This document shows, piece after piece, positions 33,903 through 45,844 of a stretch of DNA of 64,000 nucleotides. A program made the position numbers and the translations under genes. The stretch's first letter is position 1, and every line of letters starts with the position of its first letter. The stretch comes from Zanthoxylum bungeanum (Eukaryota; Streptophyta; Magnoliopsida; Sapindales; Rutaceae): the NCBI GenBank assembly GCA_019454045.1, contig SKCR01032804.1, positions 21,318 through 85,317 of the forward strand, in the 5' to 3' direction. The notes below the pieces were generated by a model, which saw nothing but the letters and a program-made list of their open reading frames with translations, searched no databases and was not told where the DNA came from.

Positions 33903-35847
33903 TGTTGGAGTTCTATGGTCCCGAGGATCGAATAATCAAGCATAAAACATGTATGAATACAATCAAGGAAGTTGCGGAATACTTACATCGAGCGGTTGAG
34001 CGATGCGGTGGACAACAAAAATCGTTTTCTGCTCTCCAAGAAGTCACGGCAGTGAGCTGCTTTCCCTCTCCATTTTCGGCTTCAATCCATCTCCATCAAG
34101 CTCCAAGCTTTGCGAAATGATCCGAAGCTCACGGGTGTGTTTCCCTATCACCTTCGAATGTCTCTTTGAGTGCTAGCTCTTGATGTTTTTGCCACAAAAA
34201 CATCACACTTTGCTTCCCCTAGCTCACGACAGTGAGCAAACCAGAAGAGAAAAATGGCAGCCCCTTGGGCGTGTGAGAAGAGAGAAGGAAGAGAGAGTTG
34301 TGTGTGTTTTTGGTTTCAAAAACCTTATTCCAAAGATCATGACCAAAAGTTGTATATGCCTTTCCAAAAGTCAACAAGATTTGGAGCCAAAATTTGGCAA
34401 TTAATGCACACAACCACCTCCATCAACATCTATCACTATTCACATCAAAGGTGACTAAACATCACATCACTCAAAGTGACAAGTGATGTTGACGCTTGAT
34501 GTGACTAATGATTTGACGCTAGATTTGACTTGCGTGCCGCACTCGAATTCGAAATGTGATTTCACTCGCAAACAATCCCGGGCTCGGGTTCGCTAATTCC
34601 AAATTAACGAATTTTCCATTGCGACGTAATTAAATGATTATGCCTAGCAAAATCACTATTCACGTCACTAACAAATTAATTCTAAATTAACTCGTTCGCC
34701 CGAATTAAAATCTAATTTTAATTCCGCGTTGAAATCCAATTTCGTTTAATATATCAAATATATTAATTTATCGATTAATTCCAAATTAATCGTTTTCTCT
34801 CTTTAATTAATATTTTATCCCAGATAAAATTTTTCCGCAATTAATCCCAGATTAATTAAAGTGCGAATCATACATCATCGGTGAATCTTCGGGAAGCGAC
34901 ACATGAGATCCCCAGATATGTTGGCAGTAAATACGGTTTTCGGACTATCCGAACACGTAAGTACCTAGTACTACGTTTGTACCGATTTACAAGACAAGGT
35001 TGGCATCTAGCAAAGCGCCATGCCTACCCAATTCTCCAGAAACATGCTTACAGGAATAAGCGATCTATATCAGGCGTAGTATACGTAGTATTGCGTATTT
35101 CGATCCAGTATCGGATGATCACATGCAAGGCCTGGGGCTGGTACAGTGTCTGCCCCGTATGAAGCATATATCTGATCACGAGCAACTAGTCTCTTTATTA
35201 TCGGATAATCATGACGAAGTCATATTATCCCGATGGTTACAACCCTTTAGACATCACACCCAACACACTACGATTCTCAATATACCTAGCAGAGGCGTAC
35301 ACAGAACCTGTTAAAGCCCTGGACGACCTAAACCCAAAGTATATTGATTGTCGCAAGTATTAGCGGTGCAAGTCTCAGGTTAAGACCAAATACACCTACC
35401 CTGATTTCGGACTTCCATAGACACATAGTCATACTACCAATGGAATTCCGAGGGGGTCTATCCTGAGCGAAGCTATTTCCCATACCATCGGTAAAACACA
35501 ACCTCCTATTACACTTGCATGAGTATCCTATACCCAAATATATGAGAACTATGCAGTTATGCCCTCACAACGCGCACAAGTGTAAGACTAGTCTTTTACG
35601 CATTTATCGATGTCCAATCTCGATAATACTCTGACTAGGGATATTTAATGATTTATCCTTCGTGGACTTATACTGTCTCATATCATCTCAATCCAGGAAA
35701 AAATCATAAGGACCTCCTATCATTTATACATCTTGGTGATCTAATCACAAATGATAAGAGAGCAATCTCCTTTGTCACAAAGTTAATTTGTAAAACAACA
35801 CCATGATCTGTACAAATAGTGACGCTATGGGTCATAATTGTCCAACA
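33903..35847 (-). repeat. 5' LTR of element E
   Basis: A 1945-bp type-2 LTR. Against the left copy it lacks about 70 bp at 35248-35249, which in other LTRs includes the TATA-equivalent region, so this LTR has probably lost its core promoter. The donor-like site is at 33979-33986. Confidence 0.92.
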
Positions 35848-35852
35848 GCTAG
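35848..35852. repeat. target-site duplication of E, right copy GCTAG
   Basis: Matches 26977-26981. Confidence 0.93.
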
Positions 35853-36513
35853 AAACTCAATTAAAGCAAATTTAGCAATTCCAAATCCTAGTGTTTATAA
35901 GGTGCGACTTTGTATCTTTAATTCATTCGCTCAAAACTAAAAATTAATAAGATAGAAAGAGAAATGAAGCTTACCAAGCTTGGAATAAAGCTTGAATGCT
36001 CAAAATATCTTGAAGAATTGAAGATGAGATGAAGTATTGGCATGAGAAAGCTCATTTACAAGCCTTTCATGTTTTTGACAAAGAACAGAGTGAATAGTGC
36101 TATATTTATAGGCAAAATGCTGATTTTTTTGTAATGGATTGGTTGGCTAGGATTGTGCCACCTCATCAAATCTAGACCATTCTCAAAATTACTATAGCAG
36201 CCGCGGATATCTTGATTTTGGACTTGCTTCTGATTCGATTTTGAACAGTGTTCAAAGTAGAAGTTGTAGGTCTCGGTCTTAGATTTATGACGATATAAAA
36301 TTCATAAGAATAAGAATTTGTTTGGAAATGTTACGCCCCAAACACTAAGGACTATCGAAAATGGAACATCGTATAATTTCGTATCGGAATTGTAAAGAAT
36401 TTACTGATTGTCCACAAAGTCATTTCGTGAGTGTATATGTGCTCGAACATAATTTATATCACATATCATGCATCCCATAACGTATTAGTCGTTAGGATTA
36501 TCGGGGTGTTACA

Positions 36514-37084
36514 AAGGTTGCCACGCTTTAGACTAGTCGATTGCATGAAATATGGGGAATCCTTCCCTTATGTAATTTTGGATATAGCCAAGCTTTCAAT
36601 ATGAAGAAAATTTGAAAATTGGTGATTACCTTTCCATTAAAAAGATAAGATTTTATATAGTACAAAGAAAGAAACTTTGATGGGTATAAAATGACCAAAA
36701 TACCCTTAATGGCTAACTAATGGCTATTTAAAGGCTATGCCCTTAATAGTCATTTCATAATCTAGACAAGATAACAAAAATGTAAAACAAGGTGGCTAAA
36801 GTCATCAACAACTTTGCCAAAAAAAGTCAGTAAAACAAAAAACAACACTAAAAAAAAATCCAACAAAGGTGGCAAGTTTTTCAAGGCCATATCTAAATTG
36901 TCTCATTGAAAAAAGCATCCCCAAAATTCGTGGCTTTAATGTATATAGGGCCAATGATGTGTTTTGAAGCCTAATAAGTCTTGTCTTGATTGAAATTTTG
37001 GTGTTGGACTTTATTCGGCTTGATTCGTCAAAAATGGACTTGACTTCTGAATTGCTGGTACGTTAATCTGGTATGACTTGGGTA
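36514..37084. other. intergenic or element remnant, unassigned
   Basis: No ORF or known motif is recognised. The start AAGGT repeats 22955-22959. The stretch is AT-rich and may be the flank that received F, or the 3' region of element M. Confidence 0.4.
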
Positions 37085-38158
37085 AAGTGGAATAGCTTTG
37101 GACCCACTCCATAGAAGCCCTCATGTGTGCCCAAACCCAATCACCAGGCAGAAATACCACACACTTTTTTCCCTTCATGGAATGGAAAGCATACTACTCA
37201 TTCTTTTGCTGTATATGCTCTCTTTTTTTCTCATGTTTGTGTTTCACCAAATTAGCTTTCCCTTTTCCATATAACCCAGCATGCTCATCAAGAGGTAATG
37301 GTAACAAATCTAATGGAGTTAGTGGTTGAAAATCAAAAAAAAAATTCAAATGGTGAATAAGATGTAGAAGAATCCATGCTACGATTATATACAAATTCAA
37401 TAAAAGGCAAACAATCCTACCAAGTTTTATAATTCTTAGTGATAATAATATGCAATAACTGAGTCAAAGGCTTATAACCACTTCGGTCTGCCCGTCAGTT
37501 TGGGGCTGGTAAGTAGTAGAATACAAAATTTTAGTTCCTAACATACCCCATAAAACATTCCAAAAGTGACTAAGGAATTTAACATCACGATCTGAAACTA
37601 TACTCCGTGGAATTCCATGAAGCCGTACTACTTCTTTAAAGAACAAGTCAGCAATGTAGTGGCATCATCAGTCTTACAACACGCTATAAAGTGTGTCATC
37701 TTACTGAACCTATCAATCACTACAAAGATTAAATCTCTACCCTGCCTAGTCCTAGGTAAGCCCAATATAAATTCCATTGATACATCTACCCATGGCTCAC
37801 TAGGTACAAGTAATGGTGTGTACGACCAATGATGATTAACCTTAGATTTAGACTTTTTACAAATTAAGCATTTATCACAAAAACACTCAATATCTCTTTG
37901 TATTTTAGGCTAATAGAAATGTTCACTCAATAGCCCTAAGGTCTTAGCAATGCCAAAACGCCCCATTAAACCTCCCTCATGCGCTTCCATAATTAACAAC
38001 TCACGTATACTACAAATAGGAATGCATAATTTACAGGTAGACTTTTCACATGCAACATTGATGGAACTAAAGTCAGTATCACTTGCATAAAGTTCTTTAA
38101 TAAATTCAAACTTAAGCATTCTTGCATTCAATGAAGTAAGTAAAGCATACATTCACGA
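37085..38158 (-). pseudogene. pol: Gypsy integrase of element M
   Basis: Read on the minus strand from 38158 leftwards: integrase zinc-binding region (HEGGLMGRFG, then CDKCLIC), the catalytic core with Asp in PWVDVSMEF, Asp in [10 protein letters not shown] (about 37570) and Glu in TDGQTEVV (about 37480), then a KxNE...GDWVWAHMR C-terminal stretch near 37120-37160. Stops and frame changes occur at several points. The order reverse transcriptase before integrase identifies Ty3/Gypsy; I suspect a chromovirus but cannot name the lineage. Confidence 0.85.
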
Positions 38159-38584
38159 TAGTGCATCGGCAATAATATTTTCATTACCTAGTTTGTAGCG
38201 GATCACATATGGAAGTGTCTCAACAAACTCTAACCATAGTCCGTGTTGTTTATTCATTTTACCTTGGCATTTCAAATGCTTCAATGATTCATGATCTGTA
38301 TGGATCATAAACTCTCGAGGCCATAGATAATACTGTCAAGTCTCAAGGGCTCTCACTAGCGCATACAACTTCTTGTCATTTCTGGGGTACCTCAAAACTG
38401 TTCCATTCAGCTTCTCACTAAAGTAAGCTATTTGCCGTTTTTCTTGTATAATAACCGCTCCAATGCCTTTCTCGGATGCATCAGAGTCAATCTCAAATAT
38501 CTTCTCAAAGTTGGGTAGCGTCAAAACTGGTGCACTACACAACTTCATTTTAAGATCCTGGAACGTACGCTCCAGCTATTCTCC
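38159..38584 (-). pseudogene. pol: Gypsy RNase H of element M
   Basis: The minus strand reads the RNase H start [13 protein letters not shown] (catalytic Asp), [10 protein letters not shown] (catalytic Glu) and the [11 protein letters not shown] segment, continuing to near ADALS. A frame change lies at about 38336 and the ALS end sits beside the integrase zinc region. Confidence 0.82.
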
Positions 38585-39708
38585 CTATTTGAAGCCAATA
38601 GTTTTCTTCACTACTTCAGTTAGTAGTGCTGCAATACTGCTGAAGTCTCTAACAAACATGCGGTAGAAGCTTACTAATACATGGAAGCTTCTGACTTCCG
38701 TCACAGTTGTCGGTGTAGGCCAATCCTGAATTGCCTTTACCTTATCTACATCTACTTCGATGCCATCTACATTTACAACAAAACCAAGGAAAACAATCCT
38801 ATCTATAAAAAGAAATTTCACTTACCAAAGTTAGCATACAATTTTTCCTCCCTCAACAATTCAAGAATATGCTTCAAATGTGTAACATGTTCATCTAATA
38901 TTTTACAGTAAACTAAGATGTCATCAGAATAAACTACAACAAACTTACCTATAAATGCACGTAAAACATGATTCATCAACCTCATAAACGTGCTAGGTAC
39001 GTTTGTAAGACCAAATTGCATAACGAACCATTCATACAAGCCATAATTTTTCTTAAATGTAGTTTTCAACTCATCTCCATCTCTCATTTGAATCTGATGG
39101 TATCCACTTTTTAAATCAATCTCACTAAAAACTTTGGAACCATGCAATTCATCCAACATGTCATCTAGTTTAGGAATAAGGTTATGATATTTTATCGTTA
39201 TATTGTTGATCGCTCGATAATCAACGCACATACACCACGACCCATTTTTCTTAGGAACTAGAAGAACTGATACCGTACAAGGACTCATACTTTCTCTGAC
39301 ATACCCTTTGTCCATCAACTCCTGAACTTGTTTCTAAAGTTCCTTCGTTTCCTCGGGATTGCTTCGGTAGGATGGTTTATTGGGAATGACTGCTCCAAGT
39401 ATGAAATCAATCAGGTGCTCAATACCTCTAATGGGTGGAAGCCCGCTAGGAATGTCCTCTGTTAGCACATCACTAAATTCCTGCAAAAGAGATGAAATGG
39501 ACATAGGAAGCAAATGGTCAGTGTTAGCAATACAAAAATGGTGATCCTTGTTGACTACCAAAATCATAAGCTTGTTAGGCTTAAATGCTATTCTCTATTC
39601 ACCCTCACCCACGTAGAAGCTCTTTTTCACTCTCCATTTTGTTTCCCCCTTAAGATCACTCACACTCCCTTTGGGAACACTCAGGCCCTTATCGAGGACA
39701 ATAAATGA
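38585..39708 (-). pseudogene. pol: Gypsy reverse transcriptase of element M, 5' truncated
   Basis: The minus strand reads the linker (LLQEFSDVLTEDIPSGLPPIRGIEH), a TAG stop at 39334-39336, then RT from [13 protein letters not shown] through [22 protein letters not shown] and the active site [10 protein letters not shown] (Y-S-D-D), and the tether [15 protein letters not shown] frame change near 38820 separates the last part. The upstream gag and protease are missing: at about 39705 the sequence changes to element L in the opposite orientation. Confidence 0.88.
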
Positions 39709-41061
39709 GTAGACAATGTAGTTGCAGATCATTTATCGAGACTCACAAATGAGTCATCAATTGACATAACTCTTATCCATGATTTTTTTCCTAATATTTT
39801 TTATTTTATGTAAATACAATGCCCTAGTATGCTAATATTATCAATTTCTTTACAAAAAAAAATACCTCAAGACTATAGCCATCAAGATAAGAAAATTTTT
39901 TGACCGAAGTCAAAAGATTGTAGAGGGACGATCCATATTTGCTCCAGTATTACCCTGGTCATATTTTTCGATGATCCATACCGGACAATGAGATAAATAG
40001 TGTTATTCAGTTTTATCATTCAGAAGCATGCATATGTCACTCCTCATCTATAAAAACCTCTATAAAAATCTTACAATGTGGATTTTATTGGCCTACATTA
40101 TTTAAAGATACACATGTTTTCTATAAAACTTGTGAAAATTGACAAAATTTGGGATATATTTCTAAGAGAAACATGATGCCTTTAAGTCCCATGCATCAAA
40201 ATATTTGATTGTTGGGGGATAGATTTCTTTGTCAATTTCCACCGTCATTTGGATTTTTATATATTTTAGTTGCAGTCGATTACATCTCAAAATGGGTTGA
40301 GATGATTCCTTGTCCAAATAATGATCACAAAACTGTGATTAAATATTAAAAGAAAATATTTCAAGTCGATTTGGAATCCCTCGTGCCATTATAAGTGTTG
40401 GAGGTTAACACTTTTGTAATTCCTTTTGAGTATTTAATGAGAAGTATGGAATTACACATAAAATTTCTACCTCCTATCACCCTTAGACAAATGGTCAAGT
40501 TGAACTAGCAAATAAGGAAATCAAACAAATTTTGGAAAAAACGGTTAACCCAAGTTGCAAAGATTAGTCTATTCGACTGACTGATGCATTTTGGCATGCC
40601 GAGCATATTTCAAAACTTCTTTGGGAATGTCTCTCTATCATCTAGTTTATGAAAAACCTTGTCATTTATCCATAGAACTTTAGCATAAGGCATATTGGGC
40701 TATTAAAGCATTCAATTTAAACCTTGAAAATATCAGTCATGAAAGCAAACTACAATTAAATGAACTTGAAGAGTTAAGGAATGATTCATATGAGAATGTG
40801 AAAATTCTTAAATGTAAAACTAAGGCCTTTCATGATAGTCGAATTTCATGAAAAATATTTATGATTGGAAAAAAAGTTTTGATGTATAATTCTCATCTTC
40901 ATTTATTTTATGGAAAATTGAAATCCGAATGGAGTAGCCCATTTATTGTGAAGCACATATACCCACATGGAGCTATTGACATTAAGAATCATAGGGATGA
41001 TGATCTATTTAAATTAAATGGACAACGACTGAAATCATTTTTGGAGTGTTCAATTTTTTGA
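39709..41061 (+). pseudogene. pol: Athila-like Gypsy pol end (RNase H tail, integrase) of element L
   Basis: The plus strand opens abruptly with NVVADHLSRLTNES-like sequence, the RNase H end typical of Athila/Tat-like elements. A very decayed integrase follows: WGIDF near 40208, VDYISKWVE near 40275, then FGIPRAII with Val where the second catalytic Asp belongs (about 40390), HPQTNGQ-ELANKEIKQI near 40480, and the C-terminal GKKVLMYNSHL...FKLNGQRLK module, open at 40861-41061. Dozens of stops are present, so it looks older than the Copia copies. Confidence 0.82.
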
Positions 41062-41811
41062 GAATATTTTTTCCTTTCAAACCCACTGTATTGCGATTGA
41101 TATAAGTTGTTATTTTCTTCTATTTTCTTTTGTGTTTGTCTAATTTCAATTTTTCCTTGTGTTTTGCAGCATTTGTCTTTTTATCCGAATCTTTGATAAG
41201 TGCAGTTTATACACACTTATTCTTGCATTTTTAGCTTACTATTTCGTTAGATTCCATGTCATTTAATGTATTTGTAGTTTCTTTTATGTCTTATTTGTAT
41301 GAATAATTGATACAAGGATCTTGGGGCCATACGGATGCATCGAAAGCATACGGGAAGCCAGAAAACGCAGAATCGACAAGCCAGAGAAAATGACTGGCAC
41401 CGCAGTGCCTAATTTCTAGCACCGCTGTGCCTCTTCAGTCTGCCATATAAATTCCAGCAGCTTTGGCGCCGCGGCGCACACTTTCCAGCTTGCGTACAGC
41501 CCAGAAACACCAATTTTTAGGGTTTTACATGCAGAATGACTCCAATACTTTATTATAAATACACAAGCTCGTCCAAAACCCTAGGGAGAGGCTAATACAC
41601 AACAAAAAGACACAAAAACACATATTTTAAAGAGATCCAATGAGGAGGATTGAAGAGCGACAGAAGGAGATGAAGGCGTTGACGTCTGAAGAGGAAGGGA
41701 TTCAATTCGGGTTTAATAATCTAGTTTCTTTCTTAGAACTCTAATGACTTCCATTATTTTCATGACCATGTTTTTATTGTTTTTATCTTTAGTAATGAAC
41801 TAACTCCATAA
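41062..41811 (+). repeat. 3' end and LTR of element L, left of G
   Basis: Non-coding sequence after the pol end. A TGATAAGTGCAG sequence at 41194 could be the LTR start; repeats of ACCGC-GTGCC type lie at 41395-41480. It stops at CATAA 41807-41811, where G is inserted, and resumes at 53554. Confidence 0.55.
41807..41811. repeat. target-site duplication of G, left copy CATAA
   Basis: Matches 53554-53558. Confidence 0.93.
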
Positions 41812-42843
41812 TGTTGGATAATTATGACCCATAACGTCACTATTTGTACATATCATGGTGTTGTTGTACAAATTAACTATGTGACAAATGAGATTGCACT
41901 CTTATCATTTGTGATTAGATCACCTAGATGTATAAATGATAGGAGGTCCCTATGATTTGTTCCTAGATGGAGAATGATATGAGACAGTATCAGTACAAGA
42001 AGGATAAATCATTAAATATCCCTAGTCAGAGTATTATCGAGATTGGACATCGATAAATACGTAAAAGACTAATATTGCACTTGTCCGACTTGTGAGGGCA
42101 CAACGACATAGTTCTCATATATTTGGGTTTAGGATACTCATGTAAGTGTAATAAGAGGTTGTGTTTTACCGATGGTACAGGAAACAGCTTCGCTCTGGAT
42201 AGACCCCCTCGGAATTCAATTGGTAGTATGACTATGTGTCTATGGAAGTCCGAAATCAGGGTAGGTGTATTTGGTCTTAACCTGAGACTTGCACCGCTAA
42301 TACTTGTGACAATCAATATACTTTTGGTAATGTCGTCTAGGGCTTTAACTTGTTCTGTGTATGCCAATACTGGGTATATTGAGAATCGTAGTGTGCTGGG
42401 TGTGATGTCAAGACGAAAGTGTCACTCCAGTCATATGGAGATGATGGTCACGTCGGATATGTGACTGATTCTCTTAAATGATGCAGCTATCGGGATAAAA
42501 TGACAAGGTCAGGTTTATCCGATTATAGAGACTAGTTACCAGACATCCGACATGTGCTTCGTACGGGGCAGACACAATTCCAGCCCCAGGCCTAGCACGT
42601 GATCATCCGATACTGGACAGAAATACGCAATACTACGTATATTACGCCTGATACAGATCCTTTATTCCTGTAAGGATGTTTCCGGAGAATTGGGTAGGCA
42701 TGGCGCTTTGCTAGAGGCCAACCTTGTCTTATAAATCGGTAAAATGTAGTACGAGGTACTTACGTGTTCGGATAGTCCGATGACCGAATTTACTACCAAC
42801 CTATCCGGGGATCTCATGGGTCGCTTCCCAAAGATTCACCGAT
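41812..42843 (+). repeat. 5' LTR of element G, part before H
   Basis: Type-2 LTR start. The equivalent of the TATA box reads TTCTCTTAAATG (about 42462-42475). Continues at 44828 after solo LTR H. Confidence 0.92.
42839..42843. repeat. target-site duplication of H, left copy CCGAT
   Basis: Matches 44823-44827. Confidence 0.93.
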
Positions 42844-44822
42844 TGTTAGACATTATGTCCCATAGCGTCACTGTTTGTAAATGATATTGTATTATTGTAC
42901 AAAATTAACTATGTGATAATGAAATTGCCTTTTGCCGTTTTGTAATATTATTTACTTTGACTTATAAATGGCGAAAGTCCATATGATTAGTACCTGGACT
43001 GAGAATGATATGAGACAGTATCAGTCCCCAAAGGTTTAATCATTAAATATCCCTAGTCGTAGTATTATCGAGACTGGACATCGATAATGCGGAATAGACT
43101 AGTATTGCGCTTGTGCACGTTGTGAGGGCACAACGGCATAGTTCTCATATATTTAAGTATTGGATACTTATGCAAGTGCGATAGGAGGTTGTGTTTTACC
43201 GATGGTACGGAAAACAGCTTCGCTCTGGATAGACCCCGCGGAATCCCATTGTAGTATGTCTACGTGTCTATGGGAGGCCGCATCAGGGTAGGTGTATATG
43301 GTCTTAACCTGAGACTTACATCGCTAGTACTTGCGACAATCGGTAAACTTTGGTTTTGGTGGTTGGGGACCTTAACCGGTTCTGTGTACACCTCTTCTGG
43401 GTTTATCGAGAATCGTAGTGTACTGGATGTGATGTCAAGATGGAAGTATCGCTTCAGACATATGGAGGTGATGATCACGCAGGACACAGAACTAGCACTC
43501 TATAAAATGTTGCAACCGTCGGGACAATATGACCAGGTCAGGATTGTCCGATTTAAAGAGACTAGTTGCTTGATGTCCGATATATGTTTCGTACGGGGCA
43601 GACACATCTCCAGCCCCAGGCCTAGCATGTGATCATCCGATACTGGATCGATGTACGCAATACTACGGTATACTACGCCTGATACAGATCTTATATTCCT
43701 ATAAGAATATTTCTGGAGAATTGGGTAGGCATGGCGCTTTGCTAGAAGCCAACCTTGTCTTGTAAATCGGTAAAGACGTAGTACGAGGTACGTACGTGTT
43801 CGGATTATCCGACGACCGTATTTACTGCCAAAATATCCGGAGATCTCTTGGGTCGCTTCCTGAAGATTCACCTATGATATTTGATTCGAACTTAATTAAT
43901 CTTGGATTAATTGCGGAGAAACTTTATCTCGGATAAAGTGCCTTATTTAGAGAGAGAGAACGATTAATTTGGAATTAATCAGTAAAATTATTATATTCGA
44001 TATAATGATTGAAATTCGATTTCGACGCGAAATTAAAATTAGATTTTAATTCGGGCATACGAGTTAATTTAGAATTAATTCGTAAGCGACGTAAATAATA
44101 ATTTCGCTAGGAGCGATTATTTATTTAAATCCGATTTAATTAACGTCGCGACGCTAGCTCGGTATTTCGGAAATATCGAACCCGAACGCGTGAGTGGACG
44201 TGGGCCCACTTTCATTGGGAAACGTGTGGGGCCCACATGACACATGTCATTATATGCATTATTTTATTGATGATGCATTGCATGGTGATAGTGTATTTTA
44301 CACTCAAATGTTATGCATGGAATTTGAGTGTTGGACACTCTAAGCCTTTGCATGGCTTGTGTCATAGATTTATTATTATTTAATAAATATTATGGCATAA
44401 ATATAAATTGATTTTTTGGTATCAAAAATCAATTAGAACAAAAAGAAAATCCTCTCTTCTCTCTCTTTTCTTGACCGAAAACCTGAAACAGTTTTGGTCT
44501 CCATTTTCTTCCATTTTGGTTGCCAAAAGCTTGAAGAAAGGGTTGTTGTTTGGAACATGCAAGGCTAGCACCTTCAAAGGGATCAAAAGAGGTGATAGGG
44601 AAACCATCAAAGAGCTTGGAATACAAAAGCTTGGAGCTTCAAGTCTTCTTCCTCCTCTTGGCCGAATCTTCCAACACTTGGAGCTTCCACCATTTGATCA
44701 TCTTCTTCATCACATAGCTTTGTAAGTATGATTCCGCCATGCTTCAAGTCTTTTATATATATTCATTTATAGTATTTCATGAATGCTTAATCTTTCATTG
44801 GGACATATTATAGAAACCAACA
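42844..44822 (+). mobile_element. solo LTR H (type 1) inside the G 5' LTR
   Basis: A 1979-bp lone LTR in plus orientation, TGTTAGACATTATG...GAAACCAACA, flanked by CCGAT. TATA box at 43501-43507, donor-like site at 44722-44729, 122-codon sense ORF 43264-43632 and overlapping 123-codon antisense ORF 43500-43871. GTGGGCCCAC pair at about 44196-44237. It inserted after G, so type-1 elements moved more recently than this type-2 copy. Confidence 0.95.
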
Positions 44823-44827
44823 CCGAT
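44823..44827. repeat. target-site duplication of H, right copy CCGAT
   Basis: Matches 42839-42843. Confidence 0.93.
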
Positions 44828-45831
44828 GACGTATGACTCGCACTCTAAATTAATCTGGGATTAATTAGAAGATAGAGAAAATTAATCTGGGATTAATTGC
44901 GGAGATATTTTATCTAGGATAAAATATCAATTAAAGAGAGATAACGATTAATTTGGATATATTCGAGAAATTAATATATTTGATATATTAAATGAAATTA
45001 GATTTCGACGCAGAATTAAAATTAGATTTTAATTCGGGCGAAAGAGTTAATTTAGAATTAATTTATTAGCGATGTGAATAGTGATTTCGCTAGGCGTAAT
45101 CATTTAATTGCGACGCAACGGAAAAATTGTTAATTTGGAATTAGCGAACCCGAGCCCAAGATTATTTGCGAGCGCATTCACATTTCGAATTCGAGTGCGG
45201 CAAGTCAAATCAAGCGTCAAATCATTAGTCGCATCAAGCGTCAAATTAAATGTCACTTTGAGTGATATGACAACTTGTCACTTGATTTGATTGATTGATG
45301 TGAGTTGATGGAGGTTGGTGTGGCTTTATTGTTTGACATTTGTAAAGCCAAATTTGTGGTAAATCACTTTATTAATTTTGGAAAATATATAAGTGGATTT
45401 AATACACAAAATACCAACAATTCAACACAACTCTCTCTTCTCTCTTTCTCTCCTCTCTCTTCATGCCCTTGGGGCATTTTGTTCACTGGTTTTGAGCTGA
45501 AAAAATTGTGACAGTGGGAAGCTTGGAGTGTGAGTTTGTGCCAAAATCACAAGTGCTAACACACTTACGAGATATGCGAAGGTGATAGGAAAGTCCACCC
45601 ATGAGCCGGGAACCATTCGACGAAGCTTGGAGCTTGACGAAGGACCAAAATGGAGGCCAAACCAGTGAGCACTCATAGCTCACTGCAGAATAAGTGAGGA
45701 GCAGAATCTAAAATTTTTGTTGCCTCCGCGTCGCTCAACCGATCGATGTAAGTATTCCACAACTTCTTCGATGTGTATTCGCACTTGATTCATGCTTATT
45801 ATTGATCTTGGGACCTTAATAGAAACCAACA
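44828..45831 (+). repeat. 5' LTR of element G, part after H
   Basis: Continues the LTR to ACCAACA at 45831. Together the two parts give about 2036 bp, matching the 3' LTR of 2047 bp. Donor-like GTAAGTAT at 45748-45755. Confidence 0.92.
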
Positions 45832-45832
45832 A

Positions 45833-45844
45833 TGGTATCAGAGC
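45833..45844 (+). other. primer-binding site of element G
   Basis: TGGTATCAGAGC, exact initiator-methionine tRNA type, one base after the LTR. Confidence 0.94.

Larger units (their letters stand above)
26982..35847 (-). mobile_element. Copia element E (type 2), inserted in F
   Basis: An 8.9 kb element with TGTTGGAG...TCCAACA ends, flanked by GCTAG at 26977-26981 and 35848-35852. The F sequence joins cleanly once E is removed. Minus-strand order: 5' LTR 33903-35847, PBS 33890-33901, leader, hairpins, decayed gag and pol, then a truncated 3' LTR 26982-28210. LTR divergence by eye is higher than in B, and deletions have hit both LTRs, so E looks older. Confidence 0.95.
22960..36513 (-). mobile_element. 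Gypsy-type solo LTR F, split by D and E
   Basis: After removing D and E with their target copies, about 2.7 kb of continuous LTR-like sequence remains. On the minus strand it begins TGTAACACCCCGATAATCC at 36513, the usual start of long chromovirus (Tekay/Del-like) LTRs. It contains repeated GGGGCATTACGTATCGTTGTCCCC-type stretches (23715-23890) and GC-rich GCGTCGCGACGC-type sequence (26470-26720). AAGGT flanks it at 22955-22959 and 36514-36518, though the left edge is one base off a TG start. No polymerase lies beside it. Confidence 0.65.

Noticed and set aside
36329..36513. A 185-bp MITE-like unit bounded by TGTTACGCCCC and GGGGTGTTACA
   Set aside because: The ends match at 9 of 11 positions but have no flanking target duplication. 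The layout fits the internal start of a chromovirus-type LTR better.
40861..41061. A separate small host gene
   Set aside because: The protein matches the C-terminal module of Athila-like integrases and follows a decayed integrase in the same orientation.
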